DNA of 64,000 nt from Fusobacterium_C necrophorum_A (GCF_004134945.1 NZ_SBAP01000002.1:1-64000); one strand, 5' to 3'. Positions 34,592-43,781 are shown, counted from the first letter of the stretch. Made by a program: numbers and translations. Notes: generated by a model not told the origin, from the letters alone.

Positions 34592-34660
34592 CTCAAAAAC
34601 GAAAATTCGTACTTTGAGAAGAATAACCTACTCTTACGATAAGTAGTTGTAACTTTAGAA
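34592..34660 (-). promoter_or_regulatory. CRISPR leader
   Basis: A 69-nt A/T-rich stretch between the csn2 stop and the first repeat. Read toward the array it ends ...CGTTTTGAG directly before the repeat's GTTTGAG. In type II-A systems the last bases of the leader (ATTTGAG in streptococci) are what Cas1-Cas2 recognises for new spacer insertion, and TTTTGAG is close to that. No clear promoter is visible in it. Confidence 0.6.
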
Positions 34661-35341
34661 TTAAAGTCGAATTTCACATAAATCGAAATCAACAATAATT
34701 TTTTCTTCTTCTTTTATTGTATATTCATATTCTCTATTTTCAAAGAGAATTATCGGAATTTTTTTATAAAAGCACTGTTGATATAATTTACGACATTCAT
34801 CTTCTCCTAAAATTGTTTTTAAATTCACAAAAATAACACATTTCATTAAATCTAAGTCATACGATAATGTCAAATAGTCTATCAATTTTTCCAAATAACT
34901 ATCATAATCTTCACTTATATGGATATGAAATAATTTAAATAAATCTTCATATTCTATATTGTCTTCCATCTCTAAAGGATAAGAAAAGTTATCTATTATT
35001 CTATACAAAAAGCCTTTCAAGACCCCTTCCATTTCCAATTTTTCTGCATATATCTCGTCTTTTAAAGTATATTCCTTTAGCTGATGAAAAATAGCTGAAA
35101 CTATTTTTCTGTTATGAAAATCAAGATGTAATAAATCTCCTATAAATAAAACATTTTTAGACAATTTAAGTTCTTTTGTCTCTTCAAACAACGAAAAAAT
35201 TCCTTCTTTATTCTCGTCAATTTCTTCTTTTAAAGACAAAAGTAAATGAAGATAAAATTTTGGATTTTCAATAATATAAATTGGAACTTTATTTTCTTTT
35301 ATTTCAAAAGAATAATGTATTTCCTCACATACTAATTTCAT
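34661..35341 (-). CDS. csn2: Csn2, type II-A adaptation protein
   Basis: A 226-aa protein at the end of the cas9-cas1-cas2 operon, overlapping cas2 by 4 nt. It shows the Csn2 pattern: an N-terminal strand with a short internal loop (MKLVCEEIHYSFEIKENKVP), helical middle (LFEETKELKLSKNVLFIGD) and a C-terminal Rossmann-like segment (MKCVIFVNLKTILGEDECRK). Csn2 forms a toroid that slides on DNA ends during spacer acquisition. Its presence defines subtype II-A. It belongs to the shorter, canonical Csn2 size class. Confidence 0.88.
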   Translation of the reverse strand: MKLVCEEIHYSFEIKENKVPIYIIENPKFYLHLLLSLKEEIDENKEGIFSLFEETKELKLSKNVLFIGDLLHLDFHNRKIVSAIFHQLKEYTLKDEIYAEKLEMEGVLKGFLYRIIDNFSYPLEMEDNIEYEDLFKLFHIHISEDYDSYLEKLIDYLTLSYDLDLMKCVIFVNLKTILGEDECRKLYQQCFYKKIPIILFENREYEYTIKEEEKIIVDFDLCEIRL

Positions 35342-35658
35342 AAAATAACCAACCTTTCATCTGTATTTAAAACTTCAGAATCAGAATATCCTAAAAGTAT
35401 AATCATTTTTTCATATTGTTTCTCCGTAATGATTAAAATCTGAATAAGTCCTTCTTCTGGCTTGTTCTCTTCCAAATTTTTCATAACAGAGTTTACAACA
35501 GTTCCATTCAATGCTAATTTACAATAAACGGACTGCTGTATCATAAAAAATCCATTCTTTAACAAATAATTTCGAAATTTTATATAATTTCTCTTTTCAG
35601 GATTTGTTACCATTGGTAAATCAAAAAATAATACTATTCTCATATATCTATAACTCAT
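35338..35658 (-). CDS. cas2: CRISPR-associated endonuclease Cas2
   Basis: A 106-aa ferredoxin-like protein. The first strand MRIVLFFDLPMVTNPEKR carries the conserved metal-binding Asp, followed by FRNYLLKNGFFMIQQSVYCK and, near the C-terminus, QILIITEKQYEKM. Cas2 is the structural core of the Cas1-Cas2 integrase. It overlaps cas1 by 11 nt and csn2 by 4 nt. The first start codon is in the overlap; an ATG five codons later (MRIVLFF) is an alternative. Confidence 0.95.
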   Translation of the reverse strand: MSYRYMRIVLFFDLPMVTNPEKRNYIKFRNYLLKNGFFMIQQSVYCKLALNGTVVNSVMKNLEENKPEEGLIQILIITEKQYEKMIILLGYSDSEVLNTDERLVIL

Positions 35659-36520
35659 CTCTATAAAACCTTATCAAAGATAAATCTTTTTCCTGTATAG
35701 CATCCAAAATACTCTTACAGTAAATTTTAATTGCCTGTGTCAAATAATTTTTCTTCCCATCAATAATGACAATTTTATTTAATAAATCTAACAGCTGATA
35801 TTTTTCTTCTTTCTCAAATTTTTCCGGTTTCATTATCCAAACTTTTTCGTCTATAACAGGTCGAAATATTTCCATGAAATCTGAAGACAAATTAAAAGGA
35901 TTAAACATATTATCATGAAAAACACCTAGACTGGTAAGGTATCCATTTGCCACAATTTCACGATTCACAGTGGACAACAATAAAGAATATCCATAATTTA
36001 AAGCAGAATTAACTGAATTATCTTCCGCTCTGGAAAAATGTTCTCCAAATAAAGTATTAAAATATACTTTTGCTGCATGAGCTTCTCGGTTAGTCTTATC
36101 TCCCACTTCTACTTCTTGAGAATATCTTTCTAATATCTCATATTCCTCATACTCCAATTTTTTTAAGAGCCTCATTTGATTCTTAATTTTTTCTTTTATG
36201 ATTTCAGCCCAAATTTCTTGTTTCCATGTAGCATCCCAAATGACTTGGTTTCTAATTTTAGCACTAGTATCATGACTCCCATAATAGGGAATCAATTCAG
36301 AATTAGGATTCCGTTTTTCATCACAAAAAATAACTTTAATCTTTCTTTTCATAAGTTCCACTAAGAGTGCTGCTGTCATAGAGACAGCAGTCGATTCTAT
36401 AATTAAAGTATGAATTTCACTAAGTGGTATTTTTGTCATTTTCTCTTTTCTTACAACCAAATGATTTAATTTTAAATCCAATTTTGCAACATTGGAAATG
36501 ACAACTATACGCCAACTCAT
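35648..36520 (-). CDS. cas1: CRISPR-associated integrase Cas1 (type II)
   Basis: A 290-aa protein with the type II Cas1 N-terminus (MSWRIVVISNVAKLDLKLNH), the central EHFSRAEDNSVNSALNYGYSLL helix region with a catalytic Glu/Asn neighbourhood, and GVFHDNMFNPFNLSSDFMEIFRP carrying the catalytic His and Asp. It integrates new spacers next to the leader. Cas9's stop codon is only 1 nt upstream of its ATG, so it is translationally coupled. Confidence 0.95.
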   Translation of the reverse strand: MSWRIVVISNVAKLDLKLNHLVVRKEKMTKIPLSEIHTLIIESTAVSMTAALLVELMKRKIKVIFCDEKRNPNSELIPYYGSHDTSAKIRNQVIWDATWKQEIWAEIIKEKIKNQMRLLKKLEYEEYEILERYSQEVEVGDKTNREAHAAKVYFNTLFGEHFSRAEDNSVNSALNYGYSLLLSTVNREIVANGYLTSLGVFHDNMFNPFNLSSDFMEIFRPVIDEKVWIMKPEKFEKEEKYQLLDLLNKIVIIDGKKNYLTQAIKIYCKSILDAIQEKDLSLIRFYRDEL

Positions 36521-36521
36521 A

Positions 36522-39500
36522 TTACACCTTCTTTAAATCAATTGAATTTTCAAATAATCCTGTTGGAGATTGGTTAATAAGTAATACTTCCTCTAGTTTA
36601 TCAATATTTTTATTTATTTTTGTAATCCCACATTTTTTACCACAACCAAAACTTTCTAAATTTGCACCAAAATTATTACTTTCTAATAAAGTAAATATTT
36701 CAATTAAAATCTGAGCTTGTTTTTTCTCAGATAGTAATAGGAAATTTTCTTTTTCACTTTCTAATATATCTTTTAAATTTTTACTTTTTCCATTATAGTT
36801 TATATTTAAAAGTTTATGTGAATAAATACTTTTTTCCAGTTTTTCTAAAATACAAGTATATAATTTTATATTTTTTTCACCTACTATCTCTTCCTCCAAT
36901 CTTTCTTCTTTACAAAAAATATAAAGTTTTCTCAAATATTCATAGTAATTTTTTGATAATAATAATTGAACTGCACTCATAATCCAATAAGAATCATTTG
37001 TCTTCCCCGTAATATGATAAGGGAATCCATTTATTTTTAACAAAGAATTATACTTTATTCTAGCTAAACGGATACTTGGCTTTTGTAATTCTAGCTTCTC
37101 CTTACAATATTTTTCCAATTCTTCCTTAGAATGAATTTTTTTGGATAAATACAGTGGCATCATTTCAATAGTACGAATCCTTTTTCCTTTCATAGTATGT
37201 TCTACCAAGAAAAAATAAGTTCCAGTGACACTTCCATATCCTCCATATTTTGAAGTATTATATAGTACGGCATTAGAAGATTTAATAGGAATATATCCTG
37301 TTCCTTTCTTACATGATTCCTTATCTACGATATTTTGGTCAAAAAATCCCCCATGCTGTTCAAACGAATATCTTGTAAACTGTGGTCGTTTCTTAAAAAT
37401 ATAGTTCTCAATCTTTGTAACCGTCGTCTTCGGATTCCAAAAACTTTCATTTTCTTTTCTATATTCAAAAATCTTCTCTACTTTTAAATTATATTTTTTT
37501 CCTTCTAATTTTTTATCTTTGATAAAATTTCTAGGATTATCCGTAAACTTAATGTTATACACATTTCCTGTCACTATATTCAAATAAGCATCGTGAGCAT
37601 GATGATAATCATTGATATCTCTTGATTTTAAAATTTTAAAATTCTTCCTGAAATCAGAAGTCAGATTTGCTTTCACATAAACAATTTTTGTTTCCGGGAA
37701 TAAATTCTTCAAAATATCTGCTACCATCTTTGTAGATTGTCTTGTTTCAACCAATTGCCTAGCAATAAAATCGGATAATTCTTCATCTGTAAATTCTGTT
37801 GTTCTGGTTAATCTTTCATATTTTTTATCCCCAATCAATTTTTTTGAATGTAACATTTTCCAAAAATCATGTTGCTTTTGTTGGATACTTCTTTCTAAAG
37901 GATATTCATCAGTTTTTTTAGCATTGATATTTCTTTTAACTAAAACTATATTCTCAATACTATCATCTTTTGTCTTTGATCTTGGATAAATATGATCTAT
38001 ATCATAAATATTCTTATTGAATAGTTGGTCTAAAGAGATTTTCTCCCCCGTATACATACATTTTCCCATTTGTGTATAGTATAAATACAACTTTTTACTT
38101 CTAAATTCACTATCTGACCAATTTTCAATCTCTTTTATCCAGTCTCTTCCTTCTTCTTTTATTGATTTATAAAGAGTAATAAAAGTATTCTTACGACTTT
38201 CTTTTCTCTCTTTTTTCATATCTCCCTGTCTAGCCATTTCAATAAAAATTTTCTTTGGAGCCTTTTTCATAATTTTTTTGATTTCATCTACAACGCTCAG
38301 ACTTTGCCAAATCATTCTTTTTACAGAAGGAGAAGCATAGCTATCTCCTAAAATTGTCTCATAATTAAATTCTTTTCCAATTGCAACTACAGAATTTCTT
38401 TTTTCTATTTCACTGAGAAATTGATAATTAGAACTCAACAATTCCATTAAGTTATTATTTGTTTCCCACATCATCTGAATAATGTTTCTCAATTCTCCGG
38501 TTTCCAAACTTGCAGATTGTATTTCTTCTAAAAAAGCATAAGATAGTCTTCCCCAATCTTTATATTTTAAGTTTACAATTTTCTTAATCTCTTCTTCACT
38601 TAGTTCTCCTTTATAGTTTGCTATAATTTTATTTTTCAGCAGTTTCTTTTCTCCGGTATATAAGGTAATCCAAAGAATGCAATTCTCAATCAATTTTTTT
38701 CCAAAATCTGTTTTAACTTTATCTCCTAAAATATTATAAAAATCTAGATAACTACTCAATGAAGATTTAAAATCTCCATCTATCCCCGTAATTTGAGTGC
38801 TTGTATCTATTGGAATATTTTCAGATTTTAAATATCCCTTTAATTTTTTTAAAGTAACTTTCTTATGTTTCTGAAATAAATTCAAATAAATTTTTTGCTT
38901 CAACTCTACAGAAATAGCTTCTCCATTTATCTTTAAATTATTTAACTCATTCAATACCATAAATTTACTATATAGTATAGAAGATTTAGGAAGAACATCT
39001 TCTAATACTAAATAAGTACACTTATTTGTTAAGTTTTGTATAAATTTTTCTGCACTTTCCTCCAAATTTACTATTTCTTCAAAATTCCATGGATAAATTT
39101 TTTCATCTTTATTCTTCACTAACCAAGCTCTATCACTATTCTGATTTAAAGGCCCCACATAATACGGAATTCTAAAAGTAAATACAGATATTATCTTTTC
39201 AGATAGTGTTTTCCCATCTTTCTTTTCCTTTAACATCGGAAAAAAATCAGCCATATTTCTTAGTATTTTTTCTAATTCGAATTTATGAATTTGATAAGGA
39301 ATAACTCCATTCTCCTTAATTACTTGTTTTGGGCACAATAAATTATTAGATGCCCGTTTTAATAGAGTATCGAAAACTTTTCTATCTTCTTGTTTAACAC
39401 TTTTGATCTCTTCTAAAATTTTCTTGATACTTTTGTTAAATTCTTCTTGAGAGAGTTTTCCCGATATATACTTAGGATACTTTCCTTCTTTTTTCCGGAA

Positions 39501-40535
39501 AACATTTTCTTTTTCTTTATGAGAATACAATTTTAAAATATTTTTTAAATATTTTAAATCTAATTGGTGCTCTTCATAAGATTTTACTTTTGCAACGGAA
39601 ATGCTTTCTTCTCCTTGTAAAATATCAGATAATTTCCCCCAATCGTATATTGTTTTTAAATAGTCTAAACATAAAATATTTTCTGCCAAAATCCCTTCTA
39701 ATTCATCTCTTTTTTCTTCATAAGAACTATCTGCAAATGAAAAAGAACTAATCTCTAGCTCTCTATAATTTTCATTTTGGAATAAATCTGAAAATTTCTT
39801 TTTGCAGCCGCACATCATTCCAATCATTGCTTTTCTTTGGTTGTCAATTTTTCCTTCCAATTCTATTAGACCGCATAATTTTTTCTCTTTCTCACTTTTT
39901 GCTAAATTTCTATCTTTTAAAATATTTTCTACTTCATTTAATTTTCCGTTTTTCCATTCAAAGTCTAGATCCATCTCATCATATAAATATTGTTTTAATT
40001 CTGAAAAAATATTTGAAAATTCTGTGACATTAGAAACTTCCATATCCGGAAACAGGAAATGACCTCGATGAGTTAAGATATGATGTAATGCTAAGTATAC
40101 AAAACGAATATCTTTCGGTTTATTTCCCTCTAACAAAAATTTTCGCAAATGATAAATTGTAGGAAAATCTTGATGATATTCTTTATCAGAGTAATCTTTA
40201 TCGTGAAAAATTGAATTTGTTTGTTTTTCTGTTTTATCTTCTTTATAGTATTTACTATCTTTTAATCTTTGAAAAAATCCGGAATCAATTTTTGCTATTT
40301 CTTTATCGAAAAGCATTTGTAAAATTTGTATTCTTTCTTTTCGCCTTTTCAGTCTTCTACGAGAAGATCTATGTATTCTTCTTTCTTGAGCCGTATTTGC
40401 TTCAGGAAATAACCTTGTTCCCCACATATATTTTCCATTGAATTTTAAAATATCGTATTGAGAATTAGTAACTGCCCAACCAATCGAAGATGTTCCAATG
40501 TCCAATCCTAGATAGTAATTTTCAAATTTTTTCAT
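36522..40535 (-). CDS. cas9: Cas9 RNA-guided endonuclease, type II-A
   Basis: A 1337-aa protein, close to the ~1370-aa II-A size. RuvC-I is LGLDIGTSSIGWAV (Asp12), followed by the Arg-rich bridge helix RRRLKRRKERI near residue 60. RuvC-II is KKIFIEMARQ (Glu766). The HNH core is DIDHIYPRS (His848) and RuvC-III is HHAHDAYLN (His981, Asp982). All catalytic residues are present, so it should cut both strands. The C-terminal ~250 residues are the PAM-interacting region; the PAM cannot be read by eye. GGAGGTG precedes the ATG, overlapping the tracrRNA promoter spacer on the other strand. Confidence 0.98.
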   Translation of the reverse strand: MKKFENYYLGLDIGTSSIGWAVTNSQYDILKFNGKYMWGTRLFPEANTAQERRIHRSSRRRLKRRKERIQILQMLFDKEIAKIDSGFFQRLKDSKYYKEDKTEKQTNSIFHDKDYSDKEYHQDFPTIYHLRKFLLEGNKPKDIRFVYLALHHILTHRGHFLFPDMEVSNVTEFSNIFSELKQYLYDEMDLDFEWKNGKLNEVENILKDRNLAKSEKEKKLCGLIELEGKIDNQRKAMIGMMCGCKKKFSDLFQNENYRELEISSFSFADSSYEEKRDELEGILAENILCLDYLKTIYDWGKLSDILQGEESISVAKVKSYEEHQLDLKYLKNILKLYSHKEKENVFRKKEGKYPKYISGKLSQEEFNKSIKKILEEIKSVKQEDRKVFDTLLKRASNNLLCPKQVIKENGVIPYQIHKFELEKILRNMADFFPMLKEKKDGKTLSEKIISVFTFRIPYYVGPLNQNSDRAWLVKNKDEKIYPWNFEEIVNLEESAEKFIQNLTNKCTYLVLEDVLPKSSILYSKFMVLNELNNLKINGEAISVELKQKIYLNLFQKHKKVTLKKLKGYLKSENIPIDTSTQITGIDGDFKSSLSSYLDFYNILGDKVKTDFGKKLIENCILWITLYTGEKKLLKNKIIANYKGELSEEEIKKIVNLKYKDWGRLSYAFLEEIQSASLETGELRNIIQMMWETNNNLMELLSSNYQFLSEIEKRNSVVAIGKEFNYETILGDSYASPSVKRMIWQSLSVVDEIKKIMKKAPKKIFIEMARQGDMKKERKESRKNTFITLYKSIKEEGRDWIKEIENWSDSEFRSKKLYLYYTQMGKCMYTGEKISLDQLFNKNIYDIDHIYPRSKTKDDSIENIVLVKRNINAKKTDEYPLERSIQQKQHDFWKMLHSKKLIGDKKYERLTRTTEFTDEELSDFIARQLVETRQSTKMVADILKNLFPETKIVYVKANLTSDFRKNFKILKSRDINDYHHAHDAYLNIVTGNVYNIKFTDNPRNFIKDKKLEGKKYNLKVEKIFEYRKENESFWNPKTTVTKIENYIFKKRPQFTRYSFEQHGGFFDQNIVDKESCKKGTGYIPIKSSNAVLYNTSKYGGYGSVTGTYFFLVEHTMKGKRIRTIEMMPLYLSKKIHSKEELEKYCKEKLELQKPSIRLARIKYNSLLKINGFPYHITGKTNDSYWIMSAVQLLLSKNYYEYLRKLYIFCKEERLEEEIVGEKNIKLYTCILEKLEKSIYSHKLLNINYNGKSKNLKDILESEKENFLLLSEKKQAQILIEIFTLLESNNFGANLESFGCGKKCGITKINKNIDKLEEVLLINQSPTGLFENSIDLKKV

Positions 40536-40542
40536 AATTCTG

Positions 40543-40571
40543 TTGACACCTCCAAAAAACTATTGTATACT
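40543..40571 (+). promoter_or_regulatory. tracrRNA promoter
   Basis: TTGACA (40543-40548), 17-nt spacer, TATACT (40566-40571), placing the start at about 40578, the first bases of the anti-repeat. Confidence 0.88.
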
Positions 40572-40577
40572 TAGACT

Positions 40578-40668
40578 AAGTTACATTACGAGTTCAAATA
40601 ACAATTTATTGAAATCGTCGAAAGACTTCACAGTGTGAAATAAAAAGAGCTTATTTGCTCTTTTTTAT
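40578..40668 (+). ncRNA. tracrRNA
   Basis: The anti-repeat is read directly. TAAGTTACATTAC (40577-40589) pairs with crRNA GUAAUGUAACUUA, GAGU/GA forms the bulge, and TCAAAT (40594-40599) pairs with GUUUGA as the lower stem. Downstream come small hairpins GTC-GAAA-GAC and TTCAC-AGT-GTGAA, then a terminator AAAAGAGC/GCTCTTTT with T-run (40642-40668). It guides crRNA maturation by host RNase III and binding to Cas9. It is divergent from cas9, about 90 nt long, and is transcribed opposite to the array. Confidence 0.92.
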
Positions 40669-40691
40669 TTTTTTATTATATCAACAATTAT

Positions 40692-40720
40692 TATATAGCT
40701 AATATTCTGATAAAAGTCAA
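40692..40720 (-). promoter_or_regulatory. Predicted promoter of the cas9-cas1-cas2-csn2 operon
   Basis: On the minus strand TTGACT (40720-40715), 17-nt spacer, TATATA (40697-40692), or TATAAT at 40695-40690 with 19 nt. No better promoter is seen between here and the cas9 ATG, so the cas9 leader would be ~150 nt and antisense to the whole tracrRNA. Confidence 0.55.
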
Positions 40721-40803
40721 CTATTTTTGTTTTTTTTTATCTCTTTTAGAACAAAAAATATGTTATTTATAGATAATATAATCTCTATTCTCCTCTCCAC
40801 ATC

Positions 40804-41718
40804 TCAATATAACTCCGCCAACATACACCTCGCAGAGCCTCCTCCATATTTTTCAATGGTAGATACCCGAACAGGCACAATGACAACATATTTTTCCAAA
40901 ATTTGTTTTTGTTCTTCTGTCAAAATTTGATAAGCACTTAGGGACATAACACACAGATGAACTCCCTCTGCATTTCTTATTTCTAAAGCATTTCCTAAAA
41001 AATGCTCCACCTGTTCCTCTGTAATGAAAATAATTTCCTTGCCGTCTTCTTCCAAGCTGGCAATCACCCTTTCTCTTTCTTCTCTCTTGTCAATCGCCTC
41101 CGCACATAAAAGAGCAAATTTTTCTCCTACACTCATCATAACATTGGTATGATAAATTTCTTTTCGTTTTCCCTGAACTGTTTGATAAGAATGAAAAGCT
41201 ATCTTTTCATATGCCAAATCCTGACAAAAAATATCCAAAAGTCTTTCGTCCGCTCTTTGTGATAAAGAACAATAAACTTTTCTGTTTTTTCTGTCCAGTA
41301 CCAGAGAACCGGTTCCTTCCAAATAGATTTCTTCTTCTTCCAATTTGCTGTAGTCTAAAATATTCACTTGATTTTCATCTAAAAGCTCGTAAATCTCTTC
41401 TCTTCGTTCTAATCTACGATTTTCTGCAAACATGGGATACAAAACGACAGTCCCGTTCTCATGACTGGAAAACCAATTATTTGGAAAAATACTATCCGGA
41501 GTATATGGTTGTAAACGATCTTCCAAGACTTTTACCTCCACTTTATTTTTTCGTAATACTTCCACCATGGTATCAAATTCTTTCAAAGCTTCTTCTTGAA
41601 TCTCTTTTGGAGATTTCAAGTCTTTCTTTTGGTAGTAGTTATTGACAGCTGTTTCCTCGTTATAAGCAAAGTGCACCGGTCTTATCATCAAGACTTTCCC
41701 TGTAATATAAGATTTCAT
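40804..41718 (-). CDS. CtlX-type hydrolase (amidinotransferase/arginine deiminase superfamily)
   Basis: A 304-aa guanidino-group-modifying enzyme. PDSIFPNNWFSSH (substrate Asp/Asn block), LEGTGSLVLDRKNRK, the catalytic-His block IYHTNVMMSVGEKFALLC and the C-terminal nucleophile Cys in GGGSARCMLAELY match the CtlX (citrulline utilisation hydrolase) subgroup. It likely acts on citrulline or a related amide, but this is by family only. The start at 41718 has GGGGGAAG upstream; an earlier in-frame ATG lies within the rpsP terminator hairpin. It is a single gene. Confidence 0.82.
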   Translation of the reverse strand: MKSYITGKVLMIRPVHFAYNEETAVNNYYQKKDLKSPKEIQEEALKEFDTMVEVLRKNKVEVKVLEDRLQPYTPDSIFPNNWFSSHENGTVVLYPMFAENRRLERREEIYELLDENQVNILDYSKLEEEEIYLEGTGSLVLDRKNRKVYCSLSQRADERLLDIFCQDLAYEKIAFHSYQTVQGKRKEIYHTNVMMSVGEKFALLCAEAIDKREERERVIASLEEDGKEIIFITEEQVEHFLGNALEIRNAEGVHLCVMSLSAYQILTEEQKQILEKYVVIVPVRVSTIEKYGGGSARCMLAELY

Positions 41719-41733
41719 TTCTTCCCCCTTATG

Positions 41734-41764
41734 AAAAACAGCCACAGAATTCATTTCTATGGCT
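41734..41764 (-). terminator. Terminator of the ylxM-ffh-rpsP operon
   Basis: On the minus strand AGCCATAGAA / TTCTGTGGCT, a 10-bp stem with one G-U pair and ATGAA loop, then GTTTTT. Confidence 0.85.
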
Positions 41765-41789
41765 GCATTTTTATTTTGTATTTTTCTTC

Positions 41790-42053
41790 TTATTTCTTTT
41801 TTGTTTCTTCAAATTTTGACCAAATTCCAGCTTTTACTAGAATGGATTTTACAGTTCTTGTAGGTTGAGCCCCATTGGATAAGAATTTTAAAATTTCTTC
41901 TTCTTTTAACACTACTTTAGAATCTTCCAATGGAAAATAGTTTCCTAAATAAGCAATTGCTTTTCCATCTCTCTTGGATAAATTTTCCATAACTACCAAT
42001 CTGTAAGAAGGTCTTTTTTTGTCTCCTAATCGAGTTAATCTTAATTTTAACAT
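41790..42053 (-). CDS. rpsP: 30S ribosomal protein S16
   Basis: An 87-aa basic protein beginning MLKLRLTRLGDKKRPSYRLV, the S16 signature, with YLGNYFPLEDS and the C-terminal GAQPTRTVKSIL. It binds 16S rRNA early in 30S assembly. It follows ffh by 41 nt and ends the operon ahead of a strong terminator. GGAGAAAAA precedes the ATG. Confidence 0.97.
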   Translation of the reverse strand: MLKLRLTRLGDKKRPSYRLVVMENLSKRDGKAIAYLGNYFPLEDSKVVLKEEEILKFLSNGAQPTRTVKSILVKAGIWSKFEETKKK

Positions 42054-42094
42054 ATTTTTTTCTCCTTTTTATCTTTCTTGATTTTTATATTCTT

Positions 42095-43444
42095 TTAAAA
42101 TGGAAATCTTCCACCTTTTCCTGACATCATTCCGTTTAAGTTTGGAAAGTTCGGCATTTTACCCCCCGCAAACATTTTCATCATCGTCTTCATTTGATCA
42201 AATTGTTTCAACAGACGATTGATATCCGCCACATCGGTTCCACTTCCCTTTGCAATTCTTTGTTTTCGACTTGCTTTCAATATTTCCGGTTTCTTTCTCT
42301 CCTGTTTTGTCATAGATTGAATAATGGCTTCCACTTTTTTCATTTCTTTTTCTGCAGGAGCTAAGTCTCCAATCTGTCCCATTCCCGGAATTAACTTTAA
42401 AATACTTCCCAAAGAGCCTAATTTTTTAATATTTTGTAATTGTTTTAAAAAATCGTTCAAATCAAATTTTTGAGTACGAATTTTTTCCTCCAAAGATTTT
42501 GCCTCTTCTTCCTCAATTGCACTTTGTGCTTTTTCGACTAAAGAAACGACATCTCCCATTCCTAAAATTCTGGAAACCAAACGATCGGGATGAAATAGTT
42601 CAATATCGTCCAACTTTTCTCCCACTCCAATGAATTTAATCGGTTTTCCTACCACCGATTTTATGGATAGAGCTGCCCCTCCACGAGTATCTCCATCCAA
42701 TTTTGTCAAAACAACTCCATCAATACTCAAATTTTCATTGAAAGACTTTGCTAAATTGACTGCATCTTGCCCTATCATAGAATCTACAACCAATAAAATT
42801 TCTTGAGGTCTTGTCAATCGTTTTATATTCTTCAATTCTTCCATCAGAGTTTCATCAATATGCAATCTTCCCGCTGTATCAATAATCATGTAAGTATCAT
42901 GTTCTTCTTTTGCTTTTTCCAAAGCTCTCTCACAAATTCCAAGTACGTCTTGATGTCCTTCTTCCGCATAGACTGAAACCTCTACCTGCTCTCCCAAAAC
43001 TTGTAACTGCTTAATAGCTGCAGGACGATACACATCGGCAGCTACCAAAAGTACCCTTTCGTTTTGTTTTTTTAAAAACTTCGCCAATTTCCCCGCAAAA
43101 GTTGTCTTCCCTGCTCCTTGTAATCCGGAAAGCATTAAAACAGTCGGATTTTTAGAAGCTTTTGTAAGCCTCGCATTGGTTCCTCCAAGCAATTCTACCA
43201 ATTCATCATTTACCAACTTAATGAATTGCTGTCCCGGGTTGATTCCTTTTAATACTTCCGTTCCAATCGCTTTCTCTCGAATAGACTCTATAAAATCTTT
43301 GACTACTTTATAGTTCACATCTGCTTCTAAAAGTGACATTTTTACTTCTTTTAAAGCGTCTTTGATATTACTTTCACTTAATTTTCCATGCCCTCTAACT
43401 TTCTTGAAAATTTCTTGAAACCTAGATCCTAAATTATCTAACAT
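42095..43444 (-). CDS. ffh: Signal recognition particle protein Ffh (SRP54)
   Basis: A 449-aa GTPase. The N domain is followed by the G domain with GLQGAGKTTFAGKLA (G1), DTAGRLHID (G3) and TKLDGDTRGG (G4). The C-terminal M domain contains the RKKPEILKASRKQRIAKGSG RNA-binding helix-turn-helix and a Met/Phe-rich tail. It targets membrane and secreted proteins with 4.5S RNA, whose gene is not in the window. The start is set at 43444, after GAGGTGACT, not at an earlier ATG that overlaps ylxM. Confidence 0.97.
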   Translation of the reverse strand: MLDNLGSRFQEIFKKVRGHGKLSESNIKDALKEVKMSLLEADVNYKVVKDFIESIREKAIGTEVLKGINPGQQFIKLVNDELVELLGGTNARLTKASKNPTVLMLSGLQGAGKTTFAGKLAKFLKKQNERVLLVAADVYRPAAIKQLQVLGEQVEVSVYAEEGHQDVLGICERALEKAKEEHDTYMIIDTAGRLHIDETLMEELKNIKRLTRPQEILLVVDSMIGQDAVNLAKSFNENLSIDGVVLTKLDGDTRGGAALSIKSVVGKPIKFIGVGEKLDDIELFHPDRLVSRILGMGDVVSLVEKAQSAIEEEEAKSLEEKIRTQKFDLNDFLKQLQNIKKLGSLGSILKLIPGMGQIGDLAPAEKEMKKVEAIIQSMTKQERKKPEILKASRKQRIAKGSGTDVADINRLLKQFDQMKTMMKMFAGGKMPNFPNLNGMMSGKGGRFPF

Positions 43445-43454
43445 AGTCACCTCA

Positions 43455-43766
43455 TTACAACAGTTCATCCATAATATTTTCTAATACTTCCAGACGAAAA
43501 TCTTTTTCCAAACTCTCTAATCTTTCTCGTAATTTTCTTTTTTGGTCGAACATTTTCAATTTTTTCTCGTACTCATTGAGCAGCTTGATTCCTCGCTTGA
43601 TATTATCAGAAACTGCTTGTCGGCTCACATTATGAGTATTTGCAATCTCACTCAAGGAATAATCTTTTTCAAAATGTTCTATTAAATATTCTTTTTGTTT
43701 CTCGCTCAATAGATTTTTATAAAGCTCCAAAAGACTTCCTATTTCTAAAAATTCCTGTAAGTCCAT
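43455..43766 (-). CDS. ylxM: YlxM/p13-family helix-turn-helix protein
   Basis: About 103 aa with a sigma-70 region 4-like HTH (DYSLSEIANTHNVSRQAVSDN, residues about 31-51). YlxM is almost always beside ffh and has been linked to SRP assembly or regulation. It lies 10 nt before ffh. The preferred start is 43766 (MDLQEF); an ATG 5 codons earlier is also possible. Confidence 0.9.
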   Translation of the reverse strand: MDLQEFLEIGSLLELYKNLLSEKQKEYLIEHFEKDYSLSEIANTHNVSRQAVSDNIKRGIKLLNEYEKKLKMFDQKRKLRERLESLEKDFRLEVLENIMDELL

Positions 43767-43781
43767 TTTTATCACCAACAC

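Noticed and set aside
39802..40441. Several + strand ORFs opposite the cas9 N-terminus
   Set aside because: They are Phe/Ser/Leu-rich antisense shadows of the Lys/Glu-rich cas9 coding strand, with no ribosome sites.
40571..40600. A stray CRISPR repeat upstream of cas9
   Set aside because: It matches only the central part of the repeat, has the bulge and lower-stem complementarity expected of a tracrRNA anti-repeat, and is followed by hairpins and a terminator under its own promoter.
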